Assembly: GCA_045122895.1 (NCBI GenBank)
Contig: JBGVIE010000008.1
Location: 1-64,000 of the forward strand
DNA: 64,000 bases
DNA from: RGIG1934 sp045122895
Lineage (GTDB): Bacteria; Bacillota; Clostridia; Lachnospirales; Lachnospiraceae
Direction of reading: 5' to 3'
The notes beneath the pieces were generated by a model. It was not told the DNA's origin and searched no databases. It saw nothing but the letters and a program-made list of their open reading frames with translations. Shown here piece by piece: positions 27,663-36,139 of this stretch; position 1 is the first letter of the stretch, and each line of letters starts with the position of its first letter. The position numbers and the translations under genes were made by a program.

Positions 27663-27694
27663 GAAAAGGCGTGTGGTTTTCACACGCCTTTTCT
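27663..27694. terminator. Bidirectional terminator typA / yigZ
   Basis: Perfect stem AAAAGGCGTGTG / CACACGCCTTTT with a 5-nt loop and flanking A/T runs between convergent genes. Confidence 0.9.
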
Positions 27695-28334
27695 ATATAT
27701 CTATATACTCATTCTGTTCTGAAAGGGCAAAATCTATATCGTCTATTTTTTCAAGTTCTGCTCTTGCCGCTGTTGCTTCCGTTAGCTTATTCACAAAAGC
27801 CTGCTCATCATCCTTTTCAACCACTATGATAGCTTGTACATCTTGTCCATATTCTGTACTTCTAAGATAATATCCCTCAGTATTAACTATATACTGAATC
27901 TTGCCCATATCAGCATAATCACTCTTTACACTGTATTTTACACCTTTGTGTTTCTCTATAATGACGCTGTTATTAAGTCCTTCTATCAAAGAGCCCTGAT
28001 AAGCTCTTATCAGTCCCCCTGTCCCAAGCAGCACCCCTCCAAAATATCTGGTCACTACAACTACCACATTGTGTATATCCTTTGCCATAAGTACATCAAG
28101 CATTGGTTTACCCGCCGTTCCCTGTGGTTCTCCATCATCACTGAACCTGGCTGTTTCGTATTTATCACCAAGAACATACGCCATACAGTTATGTCTCGCA
28201 TCCCAGTATTTCTTCTTCATCTCCGCTACAAATTCAATTGCCTCATCTTCTGATGTAATGGGCTTAACCGTGCATATGAATCTTGATTTTTTTTCTACTA
28301 TTTCTCCTTCGCCGCCTCTATATACAACTTTCAT
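27693..28334 (-). CDS. YigZ/IMPACT family protein
   Basis: 213 residues. N-terminal UPF0029/Impact domain with KKYWDARHNCMAYV and FSDDGEPQGTAGKPML, then a DUF1949-like C-terminal ferredoxin-type domain. Cytoplasmic; related to eukaryotic IMPACT, a translation-control factor, but the bacterial role is not clear. Start ATG 28334 with GGAG 8 nt upstream. Confidence 0.92.
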   Translation of the reverse strand: MKVVYRGGEGEIVEKKSRFICTVKPITSEDEAIEFVAEMKKKYWDARHNCMAYVLGDKYETARFSDDGEPQGTAGKPMLDVLMAKDIHNVVVVVTRYFGGVLLGTGGLIRAYQGSLIEGLNNSVIIEKHKGVKYSVKSDYADMGKIQYIVNTEGYYLRSTEYGQDVQAIIVVEKDDEQAFVNKLTEATAARAELEKIDDIDFALSEQNEYIDI

Positions 28335-28388
28335 CTGACTACTCCATTCCCTATAATTTGAAATCATTATACCATCATTTTAAGATTT

Positions 28389-28417
28389 TTGACATATATT
28401 TTGTTTTTTGGTATAAT
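28389..28417 (+). promoter_or_regulatory. Consensus sigma-A promoter for the PBP gene
   Basis: TTGACA (28389-28394), 17-nt spacer, TATAAT (28412-28417): a perfect match to consensus. Confidence 0.88.
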
Positions 28418-28458
28418 CTAGTGACTAGTATTAAAATTGAATATATTGGAGGAAGATT

Positions 28459-30999
28459 ATGAAGTTTGGCATGAAGCAAGTTACTAACAAGCGACTTGCC
28501 CTTATATCTACTACAAGAAGACTAAAAACCAAATCACTTATGTGGTTACTAAAGGGAGCTCTGCTCATCTTTGTCTTTGTTTGTGTAACAGTAGGATTTG
28601 CAGGATTTGGTATGATAAAAGGTATAATTGACAGTACTCCTGAAGTGGATGATATAAGTATCACTCCTTCCGGATATTATACAGTTGTACTCGATAATAA
28701 GGGTAAACAAATTACCAAATTGTTGAAATCAGGTTCTAACCGAGAAAGTGTTACTATTGATCAGATTCCTGAGCAGCTTCAATACGCATTTATTGATATC
28801 GAAGATGAAAGATTTTATGAGCACAATGGTGTTGATGTAAAGGGTGTCATAAGAGCAGGTTTTGTGGCTCTTGCTACCAGAAGCCTTTCACAGGGTGCCA
28901 GTACAATCACACAGCAGTTACTTAAGAACAACGTCTTTGAAGATGGAGGTCGTGAAAGCAACACAGGTGCTCTTGTAAAGAGAAAGATTCAGGAACAGTA
29001 CTTAGCAATTCAACTCGAGAAAACATTCGATAAGAAGATAATTCTTGAGAACTACCTAAACACTATCAACTTAGGTTCTGATACACTTGGTGTACAAGCT
29101 GCCTCAAAGCGTTACTTTAACAAGAGCGTCGGTAAGCTTACGGTTTCAGAGTGCGCAGTAATTGCCGCAATCACACAGAACCCTTCATCACTTAATCCTG
29201 TTTTACATCCTGAGAACAATGCAAAGCGAAGGAAAAAGGTTCTTAACAATATGCTTAAGAATGGTCATATTACGCAGCAGGAATACGATGAAGCAATCAA
29301 AGATGATGTTTACTCAAGAATACAGTCAACAAACGTTAAGAAGTCAAAAGCAAATCCATACTCATCTTTCGTTGATGCATTGATTGACGAAGTTATGAGG
29401 GATTTGCAGGAGCAAAAAGGGTATACAGAGACTCAGGCTTTTAACGCACTTTATAGTGGTGGACTTAAGATTTACACAACACAGGACAGAGATATCCAGA
29501 AAATCTGTGATGAGGAAGTTAACAATGAAGCTAATTATCCATTTGCAGCCAAGTATTCTATCACCTGGAACTTTTCTGTAAAAGATAAGGATGGAAACGT
29601 ATCCAACTATTCAGAAGTGAATATTGATTATTTTAACAGAATCACACTTGGTAACTCGAATTTCAAAATGCTCTTTTCTACCAAAGAAGAAGCAGATACC
29701 TATGTGGAAGCATTCAAAAAGGAATTCGTTAAAAAATCAGATACTGTTTTGGGAGAGAATATTCAATACACATTACAACCTCAGGTATCATTTACTGTTA
29801 TGGATCAAAGCAACGGACAGGTACTTGCAATTGTAGGTGGACGCGGTGAAAAAACAGCCAGCAGAACACTTAATCGTGCTGTATCTACACCTAGACAGCC
29901 AGGTTCGTGCTTCAAGGTACTCTCAACATATGCACCGGCAATTGATAATTCAGGTTATACCTTAGCAAGCGTTATCGATGATGCTCCTTTTGCAGACGTA
30001 AATGGTCGTCTCGTTAATAACTGGTACAAATCAGGATACAGAGGTCTTTCGTCTGTCCGTGATGGTATTCGTGATTCTATGAACGTAATAACAGTCAAAT
30101 TACTTACTGAGATATCACCACAGCTTGGTTTTGATTATCTGACTAATTTTGGCTTTACTACTCTTGTAGAGAATCAGGAAACAGAGAACGGGACATTTAC
30201 AGATATTAACCAGTCATTAGCACTTGGTGGCGTGACTTACGGTGTAACTAACTTAGAGCTTTGCGCAGCATATGCCTCAATAGCTAATAAGGGTGTTTAC
30301 AACAAGCCTGTAATGTACACAAAGGTGCTTGATCACAATGGTAACGTAATACTGGAAAGTGATACAGAAAGCAGAACAGTTCTTAAAGAGACTTCTGCCT
30401 GGCTGCTTACAAACGCTATGCATGATGTTGTAACAAAAGGTACAGGTACTCTTTGTAACGTGCCTGGTATGTATGTAGCCGGTAAAACCGGTACTACTAC
30501 AAATGATAATGATATCTGGTTTGCGGGATATACACCTTATCTCACCGCTTCAATCTGGAGTGGTTATGATGATAACGGTTCACTTCCTAACACATCATAT
30601 CACAATTCACTTTGGAGCAAGATAGTGACTCGTATTGACCAGGAAAAAGGCTATTCATACAAAGAATTTGAGATGCCTGATTCAATCGAAACAGTTCAGG
30701 TATGTTCTATTTCAGGCAAATTGCCTGTAAAGGGCGTGTGTTCACATGACCCTGCCGGAAGTCAGGTGGTTACAGAATATTTTGCAAAGGGAACAGCTCC
30801 TACTGAAGAGTGTGACCTTCACACCAAGTTAACTGTATGCGAACAAACAGGAAAGCTTGCAAATAAGAGTTGTAAGAAAAAGAAAAATCTGATTTTCAGA
30901 TTACGACCTGAAGGCAGTGATTTAAGTCAGGTAACTTATGATACACCTTATCTTGCACCATCATCACTTCTAAACAGCAAATGTAATAAACACAAATAA
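28459..30999 (+). CDS. Class A penicillin-binding protein (transglycosylase/transpeptidase)
   Basis: 846 residues, one N-terminal membrane span (about 32-55). Transglycosylase domain with EDERFYEHNGVD and GASTITQQLLKN; transpeptidase domain with the SxxK box in PGSCFK, SMN in DSMNVIT and KTGT in AGKTGTT. Polymerises lipid II and cross-links stem peptides outside the membrane. The C-terminal ~100 residues are Cys-containing (CSISGKLPVKGVC, CEQTGKLANKSC), as in many clostridial PBP1 proteins. Driven by a consensus promoter and followed by a terminator. Confidence 0.95.
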   Translation: MKFGMKQVTNKRLALISTTRRLKTKSLMWLLKGALLIFVFVCVTVGFAGFGMIKGIIDSTPEVDDISITPSGYYTVVLDNKGKQITKLLKSGSNRESVTIDQIPEQLQYAFIDIEDERFYEHNGVDVKGVIRAGFVALATRSLSQGASTITQQLLKNNVFEDGGRESNTGALVKRKIQEQYLAIQLEKTFDKKIILENYLNTINLGSDTLGVQAASKRYFNKSVGKLTVSECAVIAAITQNPSSLNPVLHPENNAKRRKKVLNNMLKNGHITQQEYDEAIKDDVYSRIQSTNVKKSKANPYSSFVDALIDEVMRDLQEQKGYTETQAFNALYSGGLKIYTTQDRDIQKICDEEVNNEANYPFAAKYSITWNFSVKDKDGNVSNYSEVNIDYFNRITLGNSNFKMLFSTKEEADTYVEAFKKEFVKKSDTVLGENIQYTLQPQVSFTVMDQSNGQVLAIVGGRGEKTASRTLNRAVSTPRQPGSCFKVLSTYAPAIDNSGYTLASVIDDAPFADVNGRLVNNWYKSGYRGLSSVRDGIRDSMNVITVKLLTEISPQLGFDYLTNFGFTTLVENQETENGTFTDINQSLALGGVTYGVTNLELCAAYASIANKGVYNKPVMYTKVLDHNGNVILESDTESRTVLKETSAWLLTNAMHDVVTKGTGTLCNVPGMYVAGKTGTTTNDNDIWFAGYTPYLTASIWSGYDDNGSLPNTSYHNSLWSKIVTRIDQEKGYSYKEFEMPDSIETVQVCSISGKLPVKGVCSHDPAGSQVVTEYFAKGTAPTEECDLHTKLTVCEQTGKLANKSCKKKKNLIFRLRPEGSDLSQVTYDTPYLAPSSLLNSKCNKHK

Positions 31000-31004
31000 A
31001 GACT

Positions 31005-31036
31005 AAAAACACCGGTTCATTTAAGCCGGTGTTTTT
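31005..31036 (+). terminator. Terminator of the PBP gene
   Basis: AAAACACCGG / CCGGTGTTTT stem with TTTTTT tail, 6 nt after the stop. Confidence 0.9.
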
Positions 31037-31144
31037 TCATTTATATTCTTTTCATCACAAAATTCGTAATTTCTTATCAAAAATCTTAGTTTTACGCATA
31101 AAATTACTTTTTTATCAAATAATACTCATAAAGGAGGGATTGTT

Positions 31145-32155
31145 TTGAATCAAAAAAAAGGCAAACAAAGTATTAAGTTTGATAATCCACCATATATATC
31201 TGAAGGTTGTTCTGTAGTAGGTAAAAAAGAAGGCGAAGGTCCTATGAAAAAGACTTTTGACCTAATTGAATATGACCCTTTATTCGGTGGCAAATCCTGG
31301 GAGGAAGGAGAAAGTAATCTTCAAAAGAAAACTGTCGAACTTCTTATCAGCAAGAGTTTTCTAAAAAAAGATGATATCCGATATATTTTTGCAGGAGATT
31401 TACTAGGTCAGCTCATCGCAACTACCTTCGGGCTTAAATCTCTTAGAATTCCTATCTTTGGATTATATGGTGCCTGCTCTACAATGGGTGAGGCTATGAG
31501 TCTTGCAGCCATTACAGTCTCCTGCGGATGTGCTGATAATGTTATTGCTCTTGCTTCAAGTCATTTTGCAAGTGCCGAAAAGACTTTCAGGTATCCTCTG
31601 GATTACGGAAGTCAAAGACCATTTTCCTCCACATGGACTGTTACTGGTTGTGGCGCAACAATTATCACTTCTAATAAAGGTTTTGCAAGGATTCCGGGGA
31701 TTACCACAGGAAGAATCGTTGATTATGGTATAAAAGACCCTCAGAATATGGGTGCAGTTATGGCACCTGCTGCCTGTGATGCAATTTACAGAAACTTTGT
31801 TGATTTCGGTATTGAGCCAGAATATTATGACAAAATAATAACAGGTGATTTAGGGTATGTCGGCAGAAAAATTTTAGTCGAACTCCTAAACGAAAAAGGA
31901 TATGATATAGCTGACAGACACATAGATTGCGGAATTCTGATGTTTGATGCAAATACACAAAACACTAACTGTGGCGGAAGTGGCTGCGGCTGCTCTGCAA
32001 GTATTCTTTGCGGACATATCTACGAAAAGCTTAGAAGTAAAGAATGGCACAGAATTCTTTTTGTACCAACGGGTGCTTTGATGTCAACTGTAAGCTTCAA
32101 CGAAGGAAAAAGCATACCCGGTATTGCTCATTGTGTAATAATAGAAAGTGTATAA
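31145..32155 (+). CDS. spoVAD: Stage V sporulation protein AD
   Basis: 336 residues, thiolase-like fold; family-typical segments LYGACSTMGEAMSLAA and PFSSTWTVTGCGA are visible. SpoVAD binds dipicolinic acid and is needed for its import into the forespore. The start is TTG at 31145 with GGAGGG at 31133-31138, 6 nt away; no better ATG fits. Overlaps spoVAE by one base. Normally it sits behind spoVAA-AB-AC, but here it leads, with AC, AB and AA 2.3 kb downstream. Confidence 0.95.
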   Translation: MNQKKGKQSIKFDNPPYISEGCSVVGKKEGEGPMKKTFDLIEYDPLFGGKSWEEGESNLQKKTVELLISKSFLKKDDIRYIFAGDLLGQLIATTFGLKSLRIPIFGLYGACSTMGEAMSLAAITVSCGCADNVIALASSHFASAEKTFRYPLDYGSQRPFSSTWTVTGCGATIITSNKGFARIPGITTGRIVDYGIKDPQNMGAVMAPAACDAIYRNFVDFGIEPEYYDKIITGDLGYVGRKILVELLNEKGYDIADRHIDCGILMFDANTQNTNCGGSGCGCSASILCGHIYEKLRSKEWHRILFVPTGALMSTVSFNEGKSIPGIAHCVIIESV

Positions 32156-32520
32156 TGGTGATTATTATGGATTATGTAAAAACTTTTTTAATTGGCGGTT
32201 TGATATGTGCAATTGTCCAACTTATTAATGATAAAACAAAGCTTGTTCCCGGTCGAATAATGGTTATTCTTGTTTGTCTTGGAGCAATACTTGGTGGAAT
32301 AGGTGTTTATGAACCCTTCTCAGAATTCGCGGGATATGGTGCGACTGTTCCTTTAATAGGATTTGGGAATCTGCTATTTCAGGGAGTAAAAGATGCAGTT
32401 AAAGAGGAGGGACTTATAGGTCTGCTAACCGGTGGATTTAAAGCAGGTGCTGCAGGTATATCAGCAGCCCTGATTTTTTCCTATATCGCTTCTCTAATAT
32501 TTAAGCCAAAGATGAAATAA
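32155..32520 (+). CDS. spoVAE: Stage V sporulation protein AE
   Basis: About 121 residues, several membrane spans: FLIGGLICAIVQ, then VPLIGFGNLLFQG, typical of SpoVAE (the SpoVAEB-type). Part of the dipicolinate channel. First ATG at 32155 overlaps the spoVAD stop (TAATG); the ATG at 32167 (MDYVKTF) fits the family N terminus equally well. Followed by a convergent peptidase gene. Confidence 0.93.
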   Translation: MVIIMDYVKTFLIGGLICAIVQLINDKTKLVPGRIMVILVCLGAILGGIGVYEPFSEFAGYGATVPLIGFGNLLFQGVKDAVKEEGLIGLLTGGFKAGAAGISAALIFSYIASLIFKPKMK

Positions 32521-32533
32521 GACAATTCCATCG

Positions 32534-32583
32534 CTCATAGAGAGATTTGGCGTTTGATTCTTTCAATAACGCCCCTCTATGAG
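32534..32583. other. Nested hairpin between convergent spoVAE and peptidase genes
   Basis: Outer stem CTCATAGAG (32534-32542) / CTCTATGAG (32575-32583) with an inner GGCGTT/AACGCC stem. It touches the peptidase stop codon. No T-run on either strand, so it may be a weak bidirectional terminator or mRNA 3'-end stabiliser. Confidence 0.55.
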
Positions 32584-34326
32584 TTATACCTTACATTTAT
32601 TTAAAAGCCACTCTTTTTCTTCCCCATCAAAATACTTCTCCAGATTTTTGTACACTAACTCTTGATACTGCTTAAGCATCTCAATCTCTTCATCAGTCAA
32701 ATAGTCAAAATCTACAGCATCAATATCAAAAGGAACCATTGTCAGATACTCAAATTCCATAAACTGACCATATTCATTCTTTTCTGATTTTTTACATATA
32801 ATCAAATTCTCATGTCTGATTCCATACTCATTCTCAATATATAATCCCGGCTCATCAGACATAATCATTCCTTCTTCCAAAACAGCATCACTCTTTATTC
32901 TTATAGAGTTAGGACCTTCATGTACTGATAACAGATATCCAACCCCGTGACCTGTCCCATGATTGTAGTTTAATCCCTCCCGAAAAAGGGGTTCCCTTGC
33001 AATATAATCAAGATTCTGCCCTGTATAGCCATATAAAAATTTGGCATTTGCAAGTCTCAAATGTCCTTTTAACACCAATGTATAATGCTTTTTCTGCTCT
33101 TGTGTAAGTTCTGAAAGCGGGTAAGTTCTGGTAACATCGGTTGTCCCTTCCAGATAGTGCCCGCCTGTATCAGATAATAAAAAACCTTTATTTTCTATCT
33201 TTTCATTGCTCTCCTCATCTGCCTGATAATGCACTATAGCTCCATGAGCTCCATACGCCATAATCGGTTCAAAGCTTGGTCCTAAATAATTAGTCTGTTC
33301 CCTTCTAAACTGTTCCAGTTTTTCTGCAGCACTAAGCTCTGTAATGTACTCTTTACCTGCATTTTGTTTTATCCAATGCATAAATTTCGTAACCGCAACA
33401 CCATCTTTTATATGGGCAATCTTTTCATTCGCAATCTCCGTCTCGTTCTTAATTGCTTTAAAATGTGAAATTGGGCTGACTTTATTTACCACTTCGCATT
33501 TTTCAAGCAACGTTACAATTCTGTAGTTTGCTGTTTTTTCATCAACCCACACCTTCTTACCCTCTATCTTTTCCAAATCATCATATATTTTAAAATAATC
33601 GTTAAGGAATACACCTGCTGCTTCAAGCTTTGACTGTATATCTTTGTTAAGCTTACTCTTATCTACATAGAGACAGGCACTATCCATATCAATAATCATA
33701 TACGCCAAAAATACCGGTGTACATGAAATATCATTTCCTCTAAGATTTAGTAACCATGCAATTTCATCAAGAGCTGTTACTACAATCATATCTGCTTGCT
33801 CTTTTACAGCTTCCCTCAATCTCATTAACTTGTCTTCTCTTGATTCACCTGCATATTCCAGTCCAAGTTCAAAGACTTTTGCTTTTGGTAATTCAGGTCT
33901 TTTTTCGTATAGCAGATCAATTAAATCCTCATTACAAGACAGGGTAAACCTATTTAGCTTCATCGCAAAATCTGATGTTACCGTCCTTGCATCAAATCCT
34001 ATTACAGCATTTTCTTCCATTTCTCTCTCAAGATATTCGCTGATTCCCGGGACACCTTCACATCCCATTTTCATAAGCAGTATGTTGCTGCCTTCAAGCT
34101 GCTTTTCTGCCTGTATAAAATATCTTCCATCAGTCCACAATAATGCTTCCCGCATAGTCACAAGAAGTGTCCCTGCAGAGCCTGTAAATCCCGACATATA
34201 CTCTCTTTCTTTAAAATATTCACCTACATATTCAGAACCATGAAAATCGTTAGTGCACACTATATACGCATCAATATTTCTCTCAGTCATAAGTTTTCTT
34301 AATCTGTTTATTCTTGTATTTATCAT
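32584..34326 (-). CDS. Xaa-Pro aminopeptidase (M24B)
   Basis: About 580 residues with two creatinase-like N-terminal domains and a C-terminal pita-bread metallopeptidase. Metal ligands appear in LLSDTGGHYLEGTTDVTRT (two Asp), GHGVGYLLSVHEGP (His), MSDEPGLY (Glu) and GIRHENL (Glu). Length matches the long eukaryote-like PepP of gut clostridia. Removes an N-terminal residue before Pro. Start ATG 34326 with GGAGG. It interrupts the spoVA genes in the opposite orientation. Confidence 0.92.
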   Translation of the reverse strand: MINTRINRLRKLMTERNIDAYIVCTNDFHGSEYVGEYFKEREYMSGFTGSAGTLLVTMREALLWTDGRYFIQAEKQLEGSNILLMKMGCEGVPGISEYLEREMEENAVIGFDARTVTSDFAMKLNRFTLSCNEDLIDLLYEKRPELPKAKVFELGLEYAGESREDKLMRLREAVKEQADMIVVTALDEIAWLLNLRGNDISCTPVFLAYMIIDMDSACLYVDKSKLNKDIQSKLEAAGVFLNDYFKIYDDLEKIEGKKVWVDEKTANYRIVTLLEKCEVVNKVSPISHFKAIKNETEIANEKIAHIKDGVAVTKFMHWIKQNAGKEYITELSAAEKLEQFRREQTNYLGPSFEPIMAYGAHGAIVHYQADEESNEKIENKGFLLSDTGGHYLEGTTDVTRTYPLSELTQEQKKHYTLVLKGHLRLANAKFLYGYTGQNLDYIAREPLFREGLNYNHGTGHGVGYLLSVHEGPNSIRIKSDAVLEEGMIMSDEPGLYIENEYGIRHENLIICKKSEKNEYGQFMEFEYLTMVPFDIDAVDFDYLTDEEIEMLKQYQELVYKNLEKYFDGEEKEWLLNKCKV

Positions 34327-34403
34327 GCTAACCTCCATATCGAAGCAATTTCATTATAGTTGTTCAGATACATTATATTTTTATACATTTTTATCGTCAA
34401 GCC

Positions 34404-34433
34404 TGAATATTTTCCTGAAAAAAACAGATACTA
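34404..34433 (+). promoter_or_regulatory. Sigma-G-like promoter before spoVAC
   Basis: TGAATA (34404-34409), 17-nt spacer, GATACTA (34427-34433), compared with the forespore sigma-G consensus TGAATA - 17/18 - CATACTA (one mismatch). About 30 nt before the start codon. Confidence 0.55.
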
Positions 34434-34462
34434 ATAAAAATCCATTAAAACAGGAGGTATGT

Positions 34463-34897
34463 ATGACAAACTATAATAAATATGTAGAAAGTATCACACC
34501 TACAAACAGCACTATCGCAAATGTTCTTAAAGCTTACCTGGTCGGTGGCCTTATATGTATTATCGGACAATTTTTAGGAAATATGTATAAAATGGCTGGC
34601 TTTAACGAAGAGCACGAAGCTATTCTTGTATCAGTTACACTAATAGCATTAAGTGTTCTTTTAACTGGTCTTGGTATATACCAAAAACTGGCTGACTTTG
34701 CCGGTGCCGGGACAATTGTTCCTATTACCGGTTTTGCCAATTCCGTAGCTTCCCCTGCAATCGAATATAAAACTGAAGGTATGGTAGAAGGCATTGGTTG
34801 CAAAATATTCACAATTGCAGGTCCTGTTATTCTTTACGGAATATTCAGCAGCTTCATAGTAGCTATCATATATTTGATTATCACTTACTTCTTTTAG
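34463..34897 (+). CDS. spoVAC: Stage V sporulation protein AC
   Basis: 144 residues, membrane protein with family segments LVGGLICIIGQ, VLLTGLGIYQKLADFAGAGTIVPITGFANS and FTIAGPVILYG. SpoVAC acts as a dipicolinate/mechanosensitive channel component in the inner spore membrane. Start ATG 34463 with AGGAGG 10 nt upstream; the longer open frame back to 34253 runs antisense to the peptidase gene start and is rejected. Confidence 0.95.
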   Translation: MTNYNKYVESITPTNSTIANVLKAYLVGGLICIIGQFLGNMYKMAGFNEEHEAILVSVTLIALSVLLTGLGIYQKLADFAGAGTIVPITGFANSVASPAIEYKTEGMVEGIGCKIFTIAGPVILYGIFSSFIVAIIYLIITYFF

Positions 34898-34916
34898 CGT
34901 CTGAGAAATGTGAGAA

Positions 34917-35067
34917 TAGTATGAAAAATCGCGCCGATGCGCCGATTTTTCATACGGCTAATTGAGACGGAGCCTCATTTAGCCCTGATCGCAGAAGTGA
35001 AATCGCCTTCGCGATTTTCTCTTCGCGGTGTCTCCGCAATAATTTGCTCCGACATGAGGATTAGTAT
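34917..35067 (+). repeat. 151-bp hairpin-rich dispersed repeat, copy B
   Basis: Same element as copy A (23526-23676), on the opposite strand and sense to the gene it follows. It starts 20 nt after the spoVAC stop and ends with GAGGATTAGTATG, whose GAGG and ATG are the ribosome site and start codon of spoVAB. Hairpins: GTATGAAAAATCG...CGATTTTTCATAC, GGCTAATTGAG...CTCATTTAGCC, GAAATCGC-CTTC-GCGATTTTC within a longer stem. Confidence 0.85.
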
Positions 35068-35479
35068 GATTTCAAATTTAATTTGTATTATTTTCGGACT
35101 AAGTTCAGGACTTATCGCTGCAGGTGGTGTTTTTGCGCTTCTTACTGTTATTGGTGTAATAACACGAATGACTGCAAAAACAAAAACAACCACCTGGATT
35201 ACAACGTACGAATGGACAATAATTATAGGAGGTGCACTTGGAAATATTGCAACAATTTACAGAATTCCACTTCCTTTAGGGTATCTGGGCGCCGGAATGT
35301 TTGGTTTTTTCAGTGGAATCTTCACAGGCTGTCTTGCAATAGCTTTGTCTGAGTCACTTGATTGCACTGTTATTTTCTCAAGGCGTGTTAAACTAAAGCT
35401 TGGATTTCCTTTTATTATTTTAGCTGTGGCTCTTGGCAAGGTGACTGGATCTCTTTTGTACTATTACCTGGGATTGTAA
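35066..35479 (+). CDS. spoVAB: Stage V sporulation protein AB
   Basis: 137 residues with four membrane spans; segments GLIAAGGVFALLTVIGVITRM and PLGYLGAGMFGFFSGIFTGC fit SpoVAB. Start ATG 35066 preceded by GAGG inside repeat copy B; the longer frame from 34937 would translate the repeat and is rejected. Sits 168 nt after spoVAC and 23 nt before spoVAA. Confidence 0.9.
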   Translation: MISNLICIIFGLSSGLIAAGGVFALLTVIGVITRMTAKTKTTTWITTYEWTIIIGGALGNIATIYRIPLPLGYLGAGMFGFFSGIFTGCLAIALSESLDCTVIFSRRVKLKLGFPFIILAVALGKVTGSLLYYYLGL

Positions 35480-35502
35480 ATAAAAAGAAAGGCGGATACT
35501 AA

Positions 35503-36123
35503 ATGAATGACGATGTTTATATAAAATTAAATCAGAATTCCTTCGTAAGTAAGAATGATATTTTCATAAAAGACATTGCTGATGTTTTTACTTCAAATTC
35601 CTCACTTAAAAACAAAATATGTGCTTTAAAGATTTACTCCTTAAAATCTTCAAAAGATATACATGTTGTATCTATTTTGGATGTAATTGAATGCATTTTG
35701 TCCTCATATCCAAACGTGACAGTAAACAGCATTGGCGAAATGGATTGTGTAATAAGACAAAAATCAAAGATAAACAAATACACAAAAATAATAGAATATA
35801 CAAAAGTTGCTGCTCTATGTGTTATTATATTCTTTGGTGCTGCCTTTGCAATTATGACTTTTAATACTGACGTAAATACAAGAGACTTATTCGGAAAGCT
35901 TTATTATCAGTTCACCGGAAAACAGTCAAATGGTTTTACAATAATCGAAATAAGTTATTCAATTGGACTGGCTGTAGGTATCCTTGTATTTTATAACCAC
36001 TTCAGTAATAAAAAAGCTTCAAAAGACCCTACTCCTCTTCAGGTGGAGATGATTAAATATGACAAAGATATTGCTAATGCATTAAAAGACAAAAAAAATC
36101 CCCCTTTACCGAACAATCGATAA
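35503..36123 (+). CDS. spoVAA: Stage V sporulation protein AA
   Basis: 206 residues. An N-terminal soluble domain (about 1-95, beginning MNDDVYIKLNQN) with the YSLKSSKDIHVVSILDVIECI segment, then two membrane spans (about 105-130, 148-168) and a polar tail, as in SpoVAA. The last codons (PPLPNNR) double as the stem of the neighbouring chemoreceptor's terminator. Confidence 0.9.
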   Translation: MNDDVYIKLNQNSFVSKNDIFIKDIADVFTSNSSLKNKICALKIYSLKSSKDIHVVSILDVIECILSSYPNVTVNSIGEMDCVIRQKSKINKYTKIIEYTKVAALCVIIFFGAAFAIMTFNTDVNTRDLFGKLYYQFTGKQSNGFTIIEISYSIGLAVGILVFYNHFSNKKASKDPTPLQVEMIKYDKDIANALKDKKNPPLPNNR

Positions 36124-36130
36124 AAGGGGG
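36091..36130 (-). terminator. Terminator of the chemoreceptor gene, within spoVAA coding sequence
   Basis: Minus strand CCCCCTTTTA / TAAAGGGGG stem followed by ATTTTTTTT. The whole structure lies in the last codons and stop of convergent spoVAA. Confidence 0.85.
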
Positions 36131-36139
36131 CTACATATT

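Noticed and set aside
34253..34462. N-terminal extension of SpoVAC
   Set aside because: It lies antisense to the peptidase start, includes the sigma-G-like promoter, and SpoVAC family length fits the ATG at 34463.
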